Assembly (NCBI RefSeq): GCF_020515695.1
Contig: NZ_JAIWJA010000011.1
Coordinates: 1-64,000 of the forward strand
Source: Pseudomonas sp. MWU16-30317
GTDB lineage: Bacteria > Pseudomonadota > Gammaproteobacteria > Pseudomonadales > Pseudomonadaceae
Length of the DNA stretch: 64,000 nucleotides
Direction of reading: 5' to 3'
Each line of letters starts with the position of its first letter. Position 1 is the stretch's first letter. The notes under the pieces were generated by a model. That model was not told the origin of the DNA and made no database searches. It worked only from the letters and a program-made list of their open reading frames with translations. The translations under genes were made by a program, and so were the position numbers. Shown here one piece after another: positions 1-8,169 of this stretch.

Positions 1-9
1 ACAGAATTT

Positions 10-124
10 CTTGACGACCATAGAGCATTGGAACCACCTGATCCCATCCCGAACTCAGTAGTGAAACGATGCATCGCCGATGGTAGTGTGGGGTTTCCCC
101 ATGTGAGAGTAGGTCATCGTCAAG
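10..124 (+). rRNA. rrf: 5S ribosomal RNA
   Basis: This is the last gene of an rRNA operon that begins upstream of the window. The terminal stem is visible: CTTGACGAC near position 10 pairs with GTCATCGTCAAG ending at 124. The internal stretches GAACCACCTGATCC, CCGAACTCAG and GTGAAACG are standard 5S signatures of Pseudomonas. The length of about 115 nt fits the family. The exact ends are set from the stem and could be off by a few bases. Confidence 0.96.
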
Positions 125-135
125 ATTGAATTCCG

Positions 136-168
136 AAACCCCCATCTGCGAAGGCAGGTGGGGGTTTT
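136..168 (+). terminator. Rho-independent terminator of the rRNA operon
   Basis: A 14-bp stem with one mismatch (AAACCCCCATCTGC against GCAGGTGGGGGTTT) and a GAAG tetraloop-like turn is followed by a short T-rich tract. It lies 12 nt after the 5S gene, where the operon should end. Confidence 0.85.
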
Positions 169-186
169 GTCTTTCTGGGGCTTGGC

Positions 187-210
187 AAAGTCAAAGTCAA
201 AGTCAAAGTC
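187..210. repeat. (AAAGTC)4 tandem hexamer
   Basis: Four perfect copies of AAAGTC followed by a degenerate fifth copy (AAGATC). It lies between the rRNA terminator and a REP-like pair. The Asp-Phe repeat encoded on the minus strand is not supported as protein. Confidence 0.85.
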
Positions 211-220
211 AAGATCAACA

Positions 221-309
221 GCTTCGCGGGCAAGCCTTGCTCCCACCGTATGCACAGCACCTGCGTCATAACCCCTGTTGGAGTAAGGCTTGTCCACGAA
301 GGAGCCAGG
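221..309. repeat. REP-like inverted pair
   Basis: Two imperfect inverted units: GCTTCGCGGGCAAGCCTTGC at the left, and at the right the opposite orientation around GGCTTGTCCACGAAGG. The same core (TCGCGxGCAAGC...CTCCCAC) recurs at seven other gaps in this window, so this is a dispersed Pseudomonas REP family. Confidence 0.7.
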
Positions 310-411
310 CCTGCTAAACATCTCAGTGCAGGGTGAAGCATTTCTGGCTGTGTTGGATCTCTCATTAATATTAATCTCTCTGGCTCAAATAGAACGAACA
401 GGGAGAGTTCA

Positions 412-1020
412 ATGTTCATCGCCTACAAACCCGAATTGAGTTTCCATGGGACACTGCATTGGGAAATGCAGGATGGGAAACCCGCCGTTCATGGGCTAAG
501 TGCTACGTATATCGAGAAAGCACCCACCGCCATAGACGATGGGTGGATATATGCGAGCGTCGGGGATACCTATTCAGGGCCAAAGCCTGTCGGCCTTGGG
601 GTGGATATGGTGTCCGGCCGCCTGATAGGGCTGAGGTTCTGGTTCGCATGCTATTACTGCGAAGGTCATGACAGTTACCGCTACCGCTACAAGCTCACCG
701 TGTTCGACGATCTACAGGTCGATAATCCCTTCCAGTTCTATACGCTGGACACGAGCCGCAACGGTTATCTGGCGGTCTACAAAGACAGTGCCCCACAATT
801 GGCCAATGCAGATGGGCCTCTCTGGGAACTGAAGAATGTGGATCCTTGGGATGATATCAAGCACGGGGCTTCCCTCTCGAACGTCACGCTTATCAGCCCC
901 GCTGGAAAGCCTGTACGCAGGAAAATGGAAGAGTACTTCCCTTACCTGAATGATCAGGCAGGTCATGACACCCGGTTCACGATCAATATCACGGACGATG
1001 CCGGCCTGTGTCCTTGGTGA
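412..1020 (+). CDS. Hypothetical protein, 202 aa
   Basis: I do not recognise this protein. The ATG at 412 follows a good ribosome site (GGGAGAG, 6-7 nt away). No signal peptide or membrane segment is visible. The sequence is rich in aromatic residues (RFWFACYYCEGHDSYRYRY around residues 77-95) and looks like a compact soluble beta-rich protein. It stands alone between the rRNA operon and mksB, and its GC content is lower than that of its neighbours, which suggests acquisition next to the rRNA locus. Rrn-flanking sites often carry strain-specific single genes. Codon phase and length support a real gene, but its function is unknown. Confidence 0.7.
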   Translation: MFIAYKPELSFHGTLHWEMQDGKPAVHGLSATYIEKAPTAIDDGWIYASVGDTYSGPKPVGLGVDMVSGRLIGLRFWFACYYCEGHDSYRYRYKLTVFDDLQVDNPFQFYTLDTSRNGYLAVYKDSAPQLANADGPLWELKNVDPWDDIKHGASLSNVTLISPAGKPVRRKMEEYFPYLNDQAGHDTRFTINITDDAGLCPW

Positions 1021-1273
1021 TCTCGTTTGCCGGCTGAACGCCCGGTGACGACAGCGTCTCGCTCATCTGGATGGGGGCTTGCATGCGGGGCCCGACACCT
1101 GCACCAATAGAAAACGTTATCTGGCGGATGTCTTTACGGAAATGTCGCTGTGGGGAGGCGAGACCTCGCATAGCGGCAAGGGATCGACGACCCCGACTAA
1201 TCTACTTCGGTTATCACATCCTGCCGATAGCCACCCATTGCGAGTGGCTATCGGCGTCGCTATCTCAGTGACG

Positions 1274-4099
1274 TCAGACTGGCTCTTCGTCTCGCACAGG
1301 CTTCCTGGCGACTTCGTCATGACGACGAATGTACTTCCAGTCCGACTCGTCGATATAGATGCCGTTCGGCCCGCTACCGCCCTCGAGATCGATCGCCACC
1401 CGCGCCGACACCTGTGGCTTCACCGATGCGAGGATAGGGACGAAGCCCAGCTGCAAGCTGGTCTCCAGCAGCGCGGCCTGGTTGCGCTCATCGATATCCG
1501 CCGCTTCATCCAGGTAATACGGCAGGCGAATCTTGCCGGCCTGTTCGCGGTCCATCAGGTGCAGCAACAGATACATGTTGGTCAGCGCCTTGATGGTCAT
1601 GGTCGTGCCGTTGGAGGCTGCACCGTCGATATCGGTATGAATCACCGGCTGGCCGTTGACCTTGGTGATCTCGAACGCCAGCTCGAACAGATCTTTCAGG
1701 CCCAGCTGGTTGTGGTTCGCCGCTACCAGGCGGGCCAGATACTCCTTGGCCTCTTCGTTCTTGTTGTCCTGCTCGGCACTCTGGCTCAGATCGAACACCG
1801 ACAGGGTTTCGCCTTCCTCGTACTGACCGGCGCTGTGGATAATCTGATCGATATGTTTAAGCGCCTCTTTGTTCGGCGCGAGCACGATGCGGAAACTCTG
1901 CAGGTTGGAGACCTGACGCTTGTTGATCTCGCGGTTGAACAGCGCCAGTTGATGTTCGAGGCTGTCATAGTCGCTACGGATATTGCGCAAGGTGCGTGCG
2001 ATGTCGGTGACCGCCGCGCGACGCGCCTTGCCCAGCGTCAAGGCTTCTTCAGTGCGATGACCATAGGCGTTGATGAGCAATTGCAGGCGCCGCTCCATGT
2101 CGTCTTCGCTGTCGAACTTGGCGACACCCTTGAGCCGTACCTGAGCGTACAACGCCTCGATCTGACCATCGACCCGCAGCAAGCCTTGCCAGCTGTCCTG
2201 ATAGTCGTTGAGCAGCGGCAGCAGGTTGTCCATGGAGTCGTCGACCGGATCCATGAATGGTGTGCCGAACGGCAGATCCGCCGGTAGCAGCTGACGGCGT
2301 CGCAGTGCATCGTCGAGGGTGCGCTGTTTGGCTTCCATATCGGCGATCTGCCGGCCGATCAGTTGCAGCTTGGCGGAGAGTTGCTGGACGCGCTCGGTGA
2401 ATGCGTCGCTGGAGCGTTTGAGCTCATCCTGCGCTGCCTCCATCTGTGCCAGCTGTTCGAGCTTGTCGTCTTCCTCGGCGCTCAAGGTCTGCGAGCGGCG
2501 GTAGTCTTCAAGGGCCTTTTGCGCATCCAGCACTTGTTGATACAGGGCTTCGGTCTGGGTTTTGCTCGCGGCACGGTCGGCGGCCACGGCCTGCTGGGTC
2601 TTGAGCTGTTTGAGCTCCTTGTCCAAGCGCTCCTTCTGGTCGCGCAGTGCGGCGCGGTCGGCCAGCGCCTGCAGGGCCGGAGGCTCGATGTGCGACAGGT
2701 CGATGGAGATCCCCGGCACCTCGAAGCGCTCACCCTTGAAGCCATCGAGGATGGCCTCCAGCGATTTGACCCAGGCGTCGTTGTCGTCCAGCGCAATGCC
2801 TTGCTCGCCCAACGGCAAGCTGAACAGCGCGCTGTTGAACAGGCGCATCAGGCGCTCGACATCCGGCTGCGAGAACTCTTCGCGCAGGCGCGCATAGCTG
2901 TTGTTGTCGGCATGATCGAGCTGCTGCTTCACCGACTTCAGGCGTTTCTCCAGATCACGCAGACGCTCTTCGAGGTCTTCGGCGCTGAACTGGCGAGACT
3001 GCGCCAAGGCGCCGGCGAGTTCGTCGTGGGCGTCCTTGGCGGCGAGCAATTGCTGCTCCAGCACTTTCACGTCGGTGACCAAGGCGAAGCGATGCTTGAG
3101 CACCGACAGTTCGCCCAGCCAGCGTTGCACGCCAGTGATTTCGCGTTCGAGGCGCATCAGCTCCTGAGTGCCGCTGCGTTGATCGTTTTGCAGCGAATCC
3201 TGTTCGCTGCGGTAATGCTCGGCCTGGATGACCAGCTCCTCCTTGCGCACGCCGGCGTAGTCCTGCCAGGTGCCGAGGAGATTGTCGAGCAGCGGCGACA
3301 AGCGATGCAGCTTACCGCGCAACAGATCGCGCTGATTCACGCCATTGGCCAGCGCCTCGACCAGCGGGCCGGCCGCGACCAGGGAGTTGTAGTCCTGCTC
3401 CATGCGGCGCACATCGCGGAAGGCTTCTTCGCAGGCCGCGATGTAATCGACGCTGCCCGAGCGCAGGCTGTGCTCGAAGGCATCGAGGAACAGCTGCTTG
3501 AGTTTGGCGGCAGTGATCTCGCGCATGTGCAGCAGGTTGATGAACAGCGCGCGGAAGGTCTTCAGACTCTGCTCGCTGGTGGAGCGCAGCGGGATCAGGG
3601 TCAAGTCCAGCGGAATCGACGTATGCCCGCCTACCAGCAGCCGGCGCAGTTCATCGGGCTTGAGCTCATAAGCCTTGAGGCCCTGCTGCTCAAGATTGGT
3701 GAACAGTTCTTTCTGCCGCAGGCAGGTGTCGTTCTTCTGGTAGTGGGCCAGATCGAGCTCGCCGGCATAGGCGAAAAACTGGTGACCGAAGCCGCCGCCG
3801 GGGCCACGCCCGACCACGCCGATCACATGCGGGCCGTGGGGCAGCGAGACTTCGCAGAGGATGTAGCTGGTATCGGTGGCGAAATAAAAGCGTCGCGATT
3901 GTTCGAGGCTGTATTTGCCGAAACTCATGTCCGACATGCGCGCCAGGATCGGAAACTGCAGCGCATTGATTGAGGCACTCTTGCCCAGGTTGTTGGCACC
4001 GTACACCGACAGCGGGTGTTCCAGCGGGAACAGGCCGAGGCTGTAGCCGGCGGTGTTGAGCAGTGCGAAGCGGCGAATGCCGTAGCGTTCCTGGCTCAT
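1274..4099 (-). CDS. mksB: MksB, SMC-like ATPase of the MksBEF condensin
   Basis: This is the SMC/MukB-like subunit of the alternative condensin that helps organise and segregate the Pseudomonas chromosome. The N-terminal ATPase half has a Walker A motif GANNLGKS at residues 34-41. A long heptad-rich coiled coil occupies roughly residues 280-750. The C-terminal half carries an ABC-signature-like SNGTT near residue 830 and the Walker B stretch RLPYYLDEAADID near 865. At 941 aa it is shorter than E. coli MukB (about 1480), as expected for MksB. The start overlaps the mksE stop as ATGA (4096-4099), so translation is coupled. It is the last gene of the operon. No mksG/jetD nuclease gene follows it, which separates this locus from plasmid-defence Wadjet systems. 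Confidence 0.93.
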   Translation of the reverse strand: MSQERYGIRRFALLNTAGYSLGLFPLEHPLSVYGANNLGKSASINALQFPILARMSDMSFGKYSLEQSRRFYFATDTSYILCEVSLPHGPHVIGVVGRGPGGGFGHQFFAYAGELDLAHYQKNDTCLRQKELFTNLEQQGLKAYELKPDELRRLLVGGHTSIPLDLTLIPLRSTSEQSLKTFRALFINLLHMREITAAKLKQLFLDAFEHSLRSGSVDYIAACEEAFRDVRRMEQDYNSLVAAGPLVEALANGVNQRDLLRGKLHRLSPLLDNLLGTWQDYAGVRKEELVIQAEHYRSEQDSLQNDQRSGTQELMRLEREITGVQRWLGELSVLKHRFALVTDVKVLEQQLLAAKDAHDELAGALAQSRQFSAEDLEERLRDLEKRLKSVKQQLDHADNNSYARLREEFSQPDVERLMRLFNSALFSLPLGEQGIALDDNDAWVKSLEAILDGFKGERFEVPGISIDLSHIEPPALQALADRAALRDQKERLDKELKQLKTQQAVAADRAASKTQTEALYQQVLDAQKALEDYRRSQTLSAEEDDKLEQLAQMEAAQDELKRSSDAFTERVQQLSAKLQLIGRQIADMEAKQRTLDDALRRRQLLPADLPFGTPFMDPVDDSMDNLLPLLNDYQDSWQGLLRVDGQIEALYAQVRLKGVAKFDSEDDMERRLQLLINAYGHRTEEALTLGKARRAAVTDIARTLRNIRSDYDSLEHQLALFNREINKRQVSNLQSFRIVLAPNKEALKHIDQIIHSAGQYEEGETLSVFDLSQSAEQDNKNEEAKEYLARLVAANHNQLGLKDLFELAFEITKVNGQPVIHTDIDGAASNGTTMTIKALTNMYLLLHLMDREQAGKIRLPYYLDEAADIDERNQAALLETSLQLGFVPILASVKPQVSARVAIDLEGGSGPNGIYIDESDWKYIRRHDEVARKPVRDEEPV

Positions 4100-4809
4100 G
4101 CGTCCATCTCCTTTTGCTCTTGAGCAATGGCACGGGCGAGTGCCGCTTCCTCGGATTCTTCTTCATCTTCGACGAAGGGGGCGAGGTCCAGTGGATCGTC
4201 GGTCTGCAGCAGCTTCTCGTCGCTGTCTTCGTCGATCAGCACCGGCGTCGGCAAGGGCAGATGACTGTGCAGGCTGGCCGCCAGATCGCGGTCTTGCTGC
4301 ACCGACAGGCAGACGTCGAGGAAGCGATGCATCGGCGGCAGGAAGCGGTAGATACCGTTGTCTTCACTGGCGAAGCCGAGCTGTGTCATGCGGCGCATGA
4401 TCTTTTCTTCAAGCTCGTCCTGGGTCTGCACCTCGGCCTGGATGAACAGGTCGCGGTACTTGTCCAGCAAGGACGGCAGTTCGTCGCGGCCAAGGCTGCC
4501 TCCGTCGAGCACGGCGATCGGATCGCGGCCCTGATCGGCCAGGTGCTCGACCAGGATGAAGGTAAACAACGACAGGCGCTGGGCGGTCTTGTTGACCTGC
4601 GCCGCGGCCTGATCGGGGACAAAGTAATAGAAGCCGCGGGTGTCGCATACCAGTTCGAAACCCAGCGCCTTGAACAGAGCGCGGTAAGCGTCCTGGTGGT
4701 TGGACAGTTGGGTATACAGCTCCGGGTCGCGGCGGCTGATGTGGAAGCCTTTGAACAGCTCGCGAAAAATCGGCGCCAGCTGGGACAGTTCAGAGAGATC
4801 AAGATGCAT
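4096..4809 (-). CDS. mksE: MksE, condensin accessory (KITE) subunit
   Basis: This 237-aa winged-helix accessory subunit bridges the kleisin MksF and the MksB heads. I place the start at the ATG beginning MHLDLSELSQLAPIFREL (4809). It overlaps the mksF stop by 11 nt, and the longer frame upstream has no family-like sequence. The C-terminus is very acidic (DLAPFVEDEEESEEAALARA), as in MukE/MksE proteins. Its place between mksF and mksB is the canonical order, and the overlaps on both sides indicate one transcript with coupled translation. Confidence 0.9.
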   Translation of the reverse strand: MHLDLSELSQLAPIFRELFKGFHISRRDPELYTQLSNHQDAYRALFKALGFELVCDTRGFYYFVPDQAAAQVNKTAQRLSLFTFILVEHLADQGRDPIAVLDGGSLGRDELPSLLDKYRDLFIQAEVQTQDELEEKIMRRMTQLGFASEDNGIYRFLPPMHRFLDVCLSVQQDRDLAASLHSHLPLPTPVLIDEDSDEKLLQTDDPLDLAPFVEDEEESEEAALARAIAQEQKEMDA

Positions 4810-6103
4810 GTGGGGTACTCGCAGAGGGTTGCTCTGAGGGTTCGGATACGGTGCCAGGTGTCGCATCGGCACTGTTCAGCAAAGCGAAGGATTGCAGGCT
4901 GACCCGATGCTCGCGGGTCGAGTAGTCCTGGCGCTCGAGGCGCTGACGGGAAAAGCGCTTGTCACGCGACAGACGCGAGAACCAGTAGAGCAATTCGTCG
5001 GTGGCGCCGGTGGGCTCCTGCTCCAGCAGCCAGACCATCAGGTCGGGCAAGGGCAGGGCGTCTTCGCAGCGATCGAGCATCTCCTTGACCGTGCGCGGTG
5101 CCCGCGTTGGCTCGCCGCTTTTGGCCACCTTGTGCGCCCGGGGGAATTGCGCCGGCTTGGGCTCGAAGCGGGCCAACGCGTACACATAGGCCTCGACCTG
5201 ACTGGCACTGCCCAGAAAGGTGCTTTGCGGGCGAGTGAACATCGGCATGGCGGCCTGCGGCACGGCGTCGATGCCTTTACGGCGGATCGCGGCCAACGCC
5301 AGCGCGGCGCCACGAGTCACGGCATTGTGCCGGCGAGCTTCTTCGCGCAACGGCAGGAGCAGCTCGCGCGCGTGGCGCAGGGTCAACTGGGCGCTGGTCT
5401 GCATCTCGAGAATGCGCGCGTGGGTACGCAGGAGCATGTCGTCGTCGACCAGATGGCCGAGGCGCTGCTGCTCGCCGAGCAAGCGCAGGAGGACGTTCTC
5501 GACCTTGCGCACGCCTTGCTCGAAGGCGCCATCAGCGTTGACCAGATTGATCATCGGCTCGACATATTCGTCCCAGGTCGCCAGTACTTCGGCGTAGCGC
5601 TGGCGCAGGGGGATCTGGCGGTCGCTGGTCTTGGCGCGTTCGGCCACCGATACCAGTGCCTGTTCGTCGTTGGCGAGTTTTTTCAGGACGTCGCGCACGC
5701 GCATGTCGAGCAGCCGCAGCTGGCGGGCCAGGTCGTTGCCGTCGCGGATATCGAAGGCCTGCTGGATATGCTCGGCCAGGCGCTCGAGGTGGCGCAGGTA
5801 GGCTTCGATTTCGAGGCACAGCCCCAGCCGGTGCTCGCGGCGCAGGTAGGCGAGAAAGTCATGGATCTGGGCATTCAGTTCGAAGCGATTGGGGCTCTTG
5901 GCCACCGGCACCAGAATATCCAGGCGGATCCATACGTCCAGCAGGGCGGTAATGTCCTGCGCGGTGCTGTCGATTTGCTGGGCGCCGAGCTGCTGGCGCA
6001 GTTCGCTCAGGCTCAGGGTGCCTTGGTCGAAGTGTTCGCACAGCGGCTCGAGCAAGGCCCAGTGTTCGGCGAGGGCGCGCAGGACGCGCTTGGGTTCGAT
6101 CAT
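4799..6103 (-). CDS. mksF: MksF, kleisin subunit of the condensin
   Basis: First gene of the mksFEB operon: a kleisin-type protein that closes the MksB ring. I chose the ATG at 6103 (MIEPKRVLRALAEHW), giving 434 aa. The open frame extends 48 nt further upstream, but that part (QYNPPLFIWQRVG) lacks a good ribosome site. The N-terminal region is a winged helix (residues 1-90) and the middle is helical with a coiled coil around residues 130-260. The same family is called JetA in Wadjet defence islands. Here the gene sits in core genome without JetD, so a housekeeping role in chromosome organisation is the better reading. Confidence 0.88.
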   Translation of the reverse strand: MIEPKRVLRALAEHWALLEPLCEHFDQGTLSLSELRQQLGAQQIDSTAQDITALLDVWIRLDILVPVAKSPNRFELNAQIHDFLAYLRREHRLGLCLEIEAYLRHLERLAEHIQQAFDIRDGNDLARQLRLLDMRVRDVLKKLANDEQALVSVAERAKTSDRQIPLRQRYAEVLATWDEYVEPMINLVNADGAFEQGVRKVENVLLRLLGEQQRLGHLVDDDMLLRTHARILEMQTSAQLTLRHARELLLPLREEARRHNAVTRGAALALAAIRRKGIDAVPQAAMPMFTRPQSTFLGSASQVEAYVYALARFEPKPAQFPRAHKVAKSGEPTRAPRTVKEMLDRCEDALPLPDLMVWLLEQEPTGATDELLYWFSRLSRDKRFSRQRLERQDYSTREHRVSLQSFALLNSADATPGTVSEPSEQPSASTPHAS

Positions 6104-6281
6104 GGGATGGCCGACTCGTTGCCAGATAAAAAGGGGGGGATTGTACTGCATCGAGAGGACCGCGTTTGAGCCCCTGATCGAGCAACATGGGCATATGTCG
6201 GGTTTTTCTCGCTCGACTGCGGCAGTGATCAGCGAACAGCGGTAGAATTGCCGCCTTTAACCCTTCACTGATGGTCGGCCC

Positions 6282-7067
6282 TTGCTAAACGAGTCCCGTC
6301 GCCGCGCTTATCTGGACGCCATGCAGGTGGTGCACTGGCTGCCGCGCACCGAATTGCCGTTCGCCGCGCCCTCCAGGCTGGAGCTGCTCGAGGTGCCGGC
6401 TGCGCTCATCGAGGCGCCCGTGGCGGTAATCGCCAGGCCAGTGGCCGCACCTGCCGTCGAGCAGCCCCGAGTCGTCGAACGGCCGAAAATCGAGGTGCCA
6501 CGACCCTCGCCGACTCCGCGCCCAGGCAGCAAGCCCTTGGACGAGCCGGCTGAGGCCCCCGTGTTGGCCAAGTCCATCGCCGTGCCGCCGCCGCGCTTTG
6601 CCCTGCAGTTGCTGCGTTCCGGCCCTTGCCTGTTGCTGGTCGAACTGCCCACTGGCGAGCCGTTGCAGAGCCGCGATCCGGCCTATCTGCTGCTCAAGGA
6701 CATGCTCCGCGCGGCCGGTCTGTCAGACAGCCCGCAGATTCTCGGCGAGCCAGTGCGCTGGCCGTTGCTGGCCAGAGGCAACCTGGATCAGGGCCCGGAT
6801 GCCGCGCGGGATTTCGTGCAAGGGGTGGTCGCCATGCAGATGGAGCAGCAGCCGTGTGTGTGCCTGTGGCTGATCGGCCTGCCAGCGGTACGTTTTGCTG
6901 GCGAGGCCAATGCCGAAAGTTACGATCGCGAGCTGCAGGTTGAAGGCCTCGGCGTCGCCTGGGCCCTGCCGGGTCTCGAATTATTGATGGAAGAGCCCGC
7001 GCGCAAGGCTGGCGTCTGGCAAGCCATGCGCCGGCTGATGGTGCGCTGGAAGAACCGTGATGAGTGA
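6282..7067 (+). CDS. holD: DNA polymerase III psi subunit-like protein (HolD)
   Basis: A 261-aa protein read from a TTG at 6282, directly ahead of rimI and overlapping it by 8 nt. It has a short N-terminal segment (RRRAYLDAMQVVHWLPR) resembling the start of E. coli psi, then a Pro/Ala/Val-rich linker (about residues 35-110). A conserved globular C-terminal part follows, with SGPCLLLVELPTGEPLQS and CLWLIGLPAVRFAGEA. In E. coli holD also lies just upstream of rimI. I recall that the divergent Pseudomonas psi subunit was identified at this locus. Automatic annotation often calls such proteins TonB-like because of the proline-rich linker. The psi assignment rests mainly on synteny and weak similarity. 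Confidence 0.62.
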   Translation: MLNESRRRAYLDAMQVVHWLPRTELPFAAPSRLELLEVPAALIEAPVAVIARPVAAPAVEQPRVVERPKIEVPRPSPTPRPGSKPLDEPAEAPVLAKSIAVPPPRFALQLLRSGPCLLLVELPTGEPLQSRDPAYLLLKDMLRAAGLSDSPQILGEPVRWPLLARGNLDQGPDAARDFVQGVVAMQMEQQPCVCLWLIGLPAVRFAGEANAESYDRELQVEGLGVAWALPGLELLMEEPARKAGVWQAMRRLMVRWKNRDE

Positions 7068-7512
7068 TGCCGTGAGTTTTCGCCGGATGACCGAGGCGGA
7101 TATGGATGCTGTACTGAAGATCGAATTTGCCGCCTACAGTCACCCCTGGACCCGCGGCATCTTCACCGATGGGCTCAAGTCCTACGAGATCTGGCTGATG
7201 TTCGAGGGCGCGCAGCAAGTGGGGCATGGCGTCATCAATGTGATCATCGATGAGGCCCACCTGCTCAATATCACCGTCAAGCCTGAAAGTCAGGGGCGTG
7301 GTCTGGGCTTGCGCCTGCTCGAGCACTTGATGGCCCGGGCCTATGAAACCAATGGCCGAGAGTGCTTTCTGGAAGTGCGCTCCAGCAATCAGTCGGCCTA
7401 TCGCCTGTACGAGCGCTTTGGCTTCAACGAGATCGGTCGCCGGCGCGATTACTACCCTGCTGTAGGCGGCCGCGAGGACGCCTTGGTCATGGCCTGCACG
7501 CTGTTCGAATAA
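7060..7512 (+). CDS. rimI: Ribosomal protein S18 alanine N-acetyltransferase RimI
   Basis: GNAT-fold acetyltransferase of 150 aa that acetylates the N-terminal alanine of ribosomal protein S18. The acetyl-CoA loop appears as ESQGRGLGLRLLEHLM (motif A, R/Q-x-x-G-x-G). The C-terminal YERFGFNEIGRRRDYYP is typical of RimI. I prefer the ATG at 7060 (MSDAVSFRRMT) over the in-frame GTG one codon earlier. It overlaps the end of the holD-like gene by 8 nt, so the two are probably translated together. Confidence 0.92.
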   Translation: MSDAVSFRRMTEADMDAVLKIEFAAYSHPWTRGIFTDGLKSYEIWLMFEGAQQVGHGVINVIIDEAHLLNITVKPESQGRGLGLRLLEHLMARAYETNGRECFLEVRSSNQSAYRLYERFGFNEIGRRRDYYPAVGGREDALVMACTLFE

Positions 7513-7525
7513 CCCTTTGGCCGTC

Positions 7526-7609
7526 GTGGGAGCGGGCTTGCGCGTCCGGCGCCGAAGCGCTTTAGACGGTCCTCGGCTGGCCCCTTCGCGAGCAGAGCTC
7601 GCTCCCACA
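7526..7609. repeat. REP-like inverted pair
   Basis: A left unit starting GTGGGAGCGGGCTTGCGCG and a right unit in inverse orientation (GGCCCCTTCGCGAGCAGAGC then TCGCTCCCAC) flank a 35-nt spacer. They fill the gap between the convergent ends of rimI and the next gene, where they could also act as a bidirectional transcription stop. Confidence 0.75.
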
Positions 7610-7623
7610 TAAAGCTTCGCGAC

Positions 7624-8028
7624 TCAGCGATTGCCGTCCACTGGATCGCGCTCCGCCAGCTCTGCTTCATCCAGGCCGTTGCCGCCACCGATCTCGTCTT
7701 CGTCAACGATACTAAGGTCCTCGTCGTCCGGGCCGCCCACGCCGATCTCGTTGGGCGAACGCGCGCCGTCCTCGTGGATCAGGGTCTCGGGGCTCATATC
7801 ATCATCGGTCGGCTCGTGGTCGTCTGTAGACGCCCCGGTCAAGCCAGCATCCCGTTCACGCGACAGCGGCAGCTCCTGGCGTAGCTCACGTTCCGCAATG
7901 GTGTCACCGATCTTGCCGGTGGGTTCGTCCGCGTTGAAATCCAGCTCCTCCATGGAGCCCATGCGGTCTTCATTGTCATCAATAGGTTCCGGCTGTGTAG
8001 CGCCGAAAGGGCGTTGTGATTCAGTCAT
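7624..8028 (-). CDS. Conserved acidic Pseudomonas protein, 134 aa
   Basis: The start is the ATG at 8028 (MTESQRPFGATQPE), preceded by the strong ribosome site GGAGGAAATACC. The protein is highly acidic and low in complexity (DDNEDRMGSMEELDFNADEP; PDDEDLSIVDEDEIGGG) and has no membrane segment or catalytic motif I can see. It is probably largely disordered. Homologues sit at the same place between rimI and carbonic anhydrase in other pseudomonads and are sometimes labelled serine kinase/phosphatase without evidence I can find in the sequence. Function unknown. Confidence 0.8.
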   Translation of the reverse strand: MTESQRPFGATQPEPIDDNEDRMGSMEELDFNADEPTGKIGDTIAERELRQELPLSRERDAGLTGASTDDHEPTDDDMSPETLIHEDGARSPNEIGVGGPDDEDLSIVDEDEIGGGNGLDEAELAERDPVDGNR

Positions 8029-8169
8029 GGTATTTCCTCCAGTTCGGGGCCTTAATAAGGTTGACCCAAGGGCGCGGTGAGGATTCAAAATCATTCACCG
8101 ATGACATTTGGCGTGACCTCGTGGCACTGGGCCGAGTCAAAGGCTGTGCACCGTACTTGAGGCTTGAAC

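Noticed and set aside
55..321. Asp-Phe repeat protein on the minus strand
   Set aside because: The repeat is simply the AAAGTC hexamer read in reverse, and the frame overlaps the 5S gene.
2363..3973. 536-codon open frame on the plus strand
   Set aside because: It is antisense to mksB. High GC leaves the opposite frame open, and the translation (rich in Leu, Gln, Arg, His) has no domain or ribosome site.
1274..6103. Wadjet anti-plasmid defence system
   Set aside because: JetABC-like genes are present, but no JetD nuclease is found and the setting is core genome, so the MksBEF condensin is the better call.
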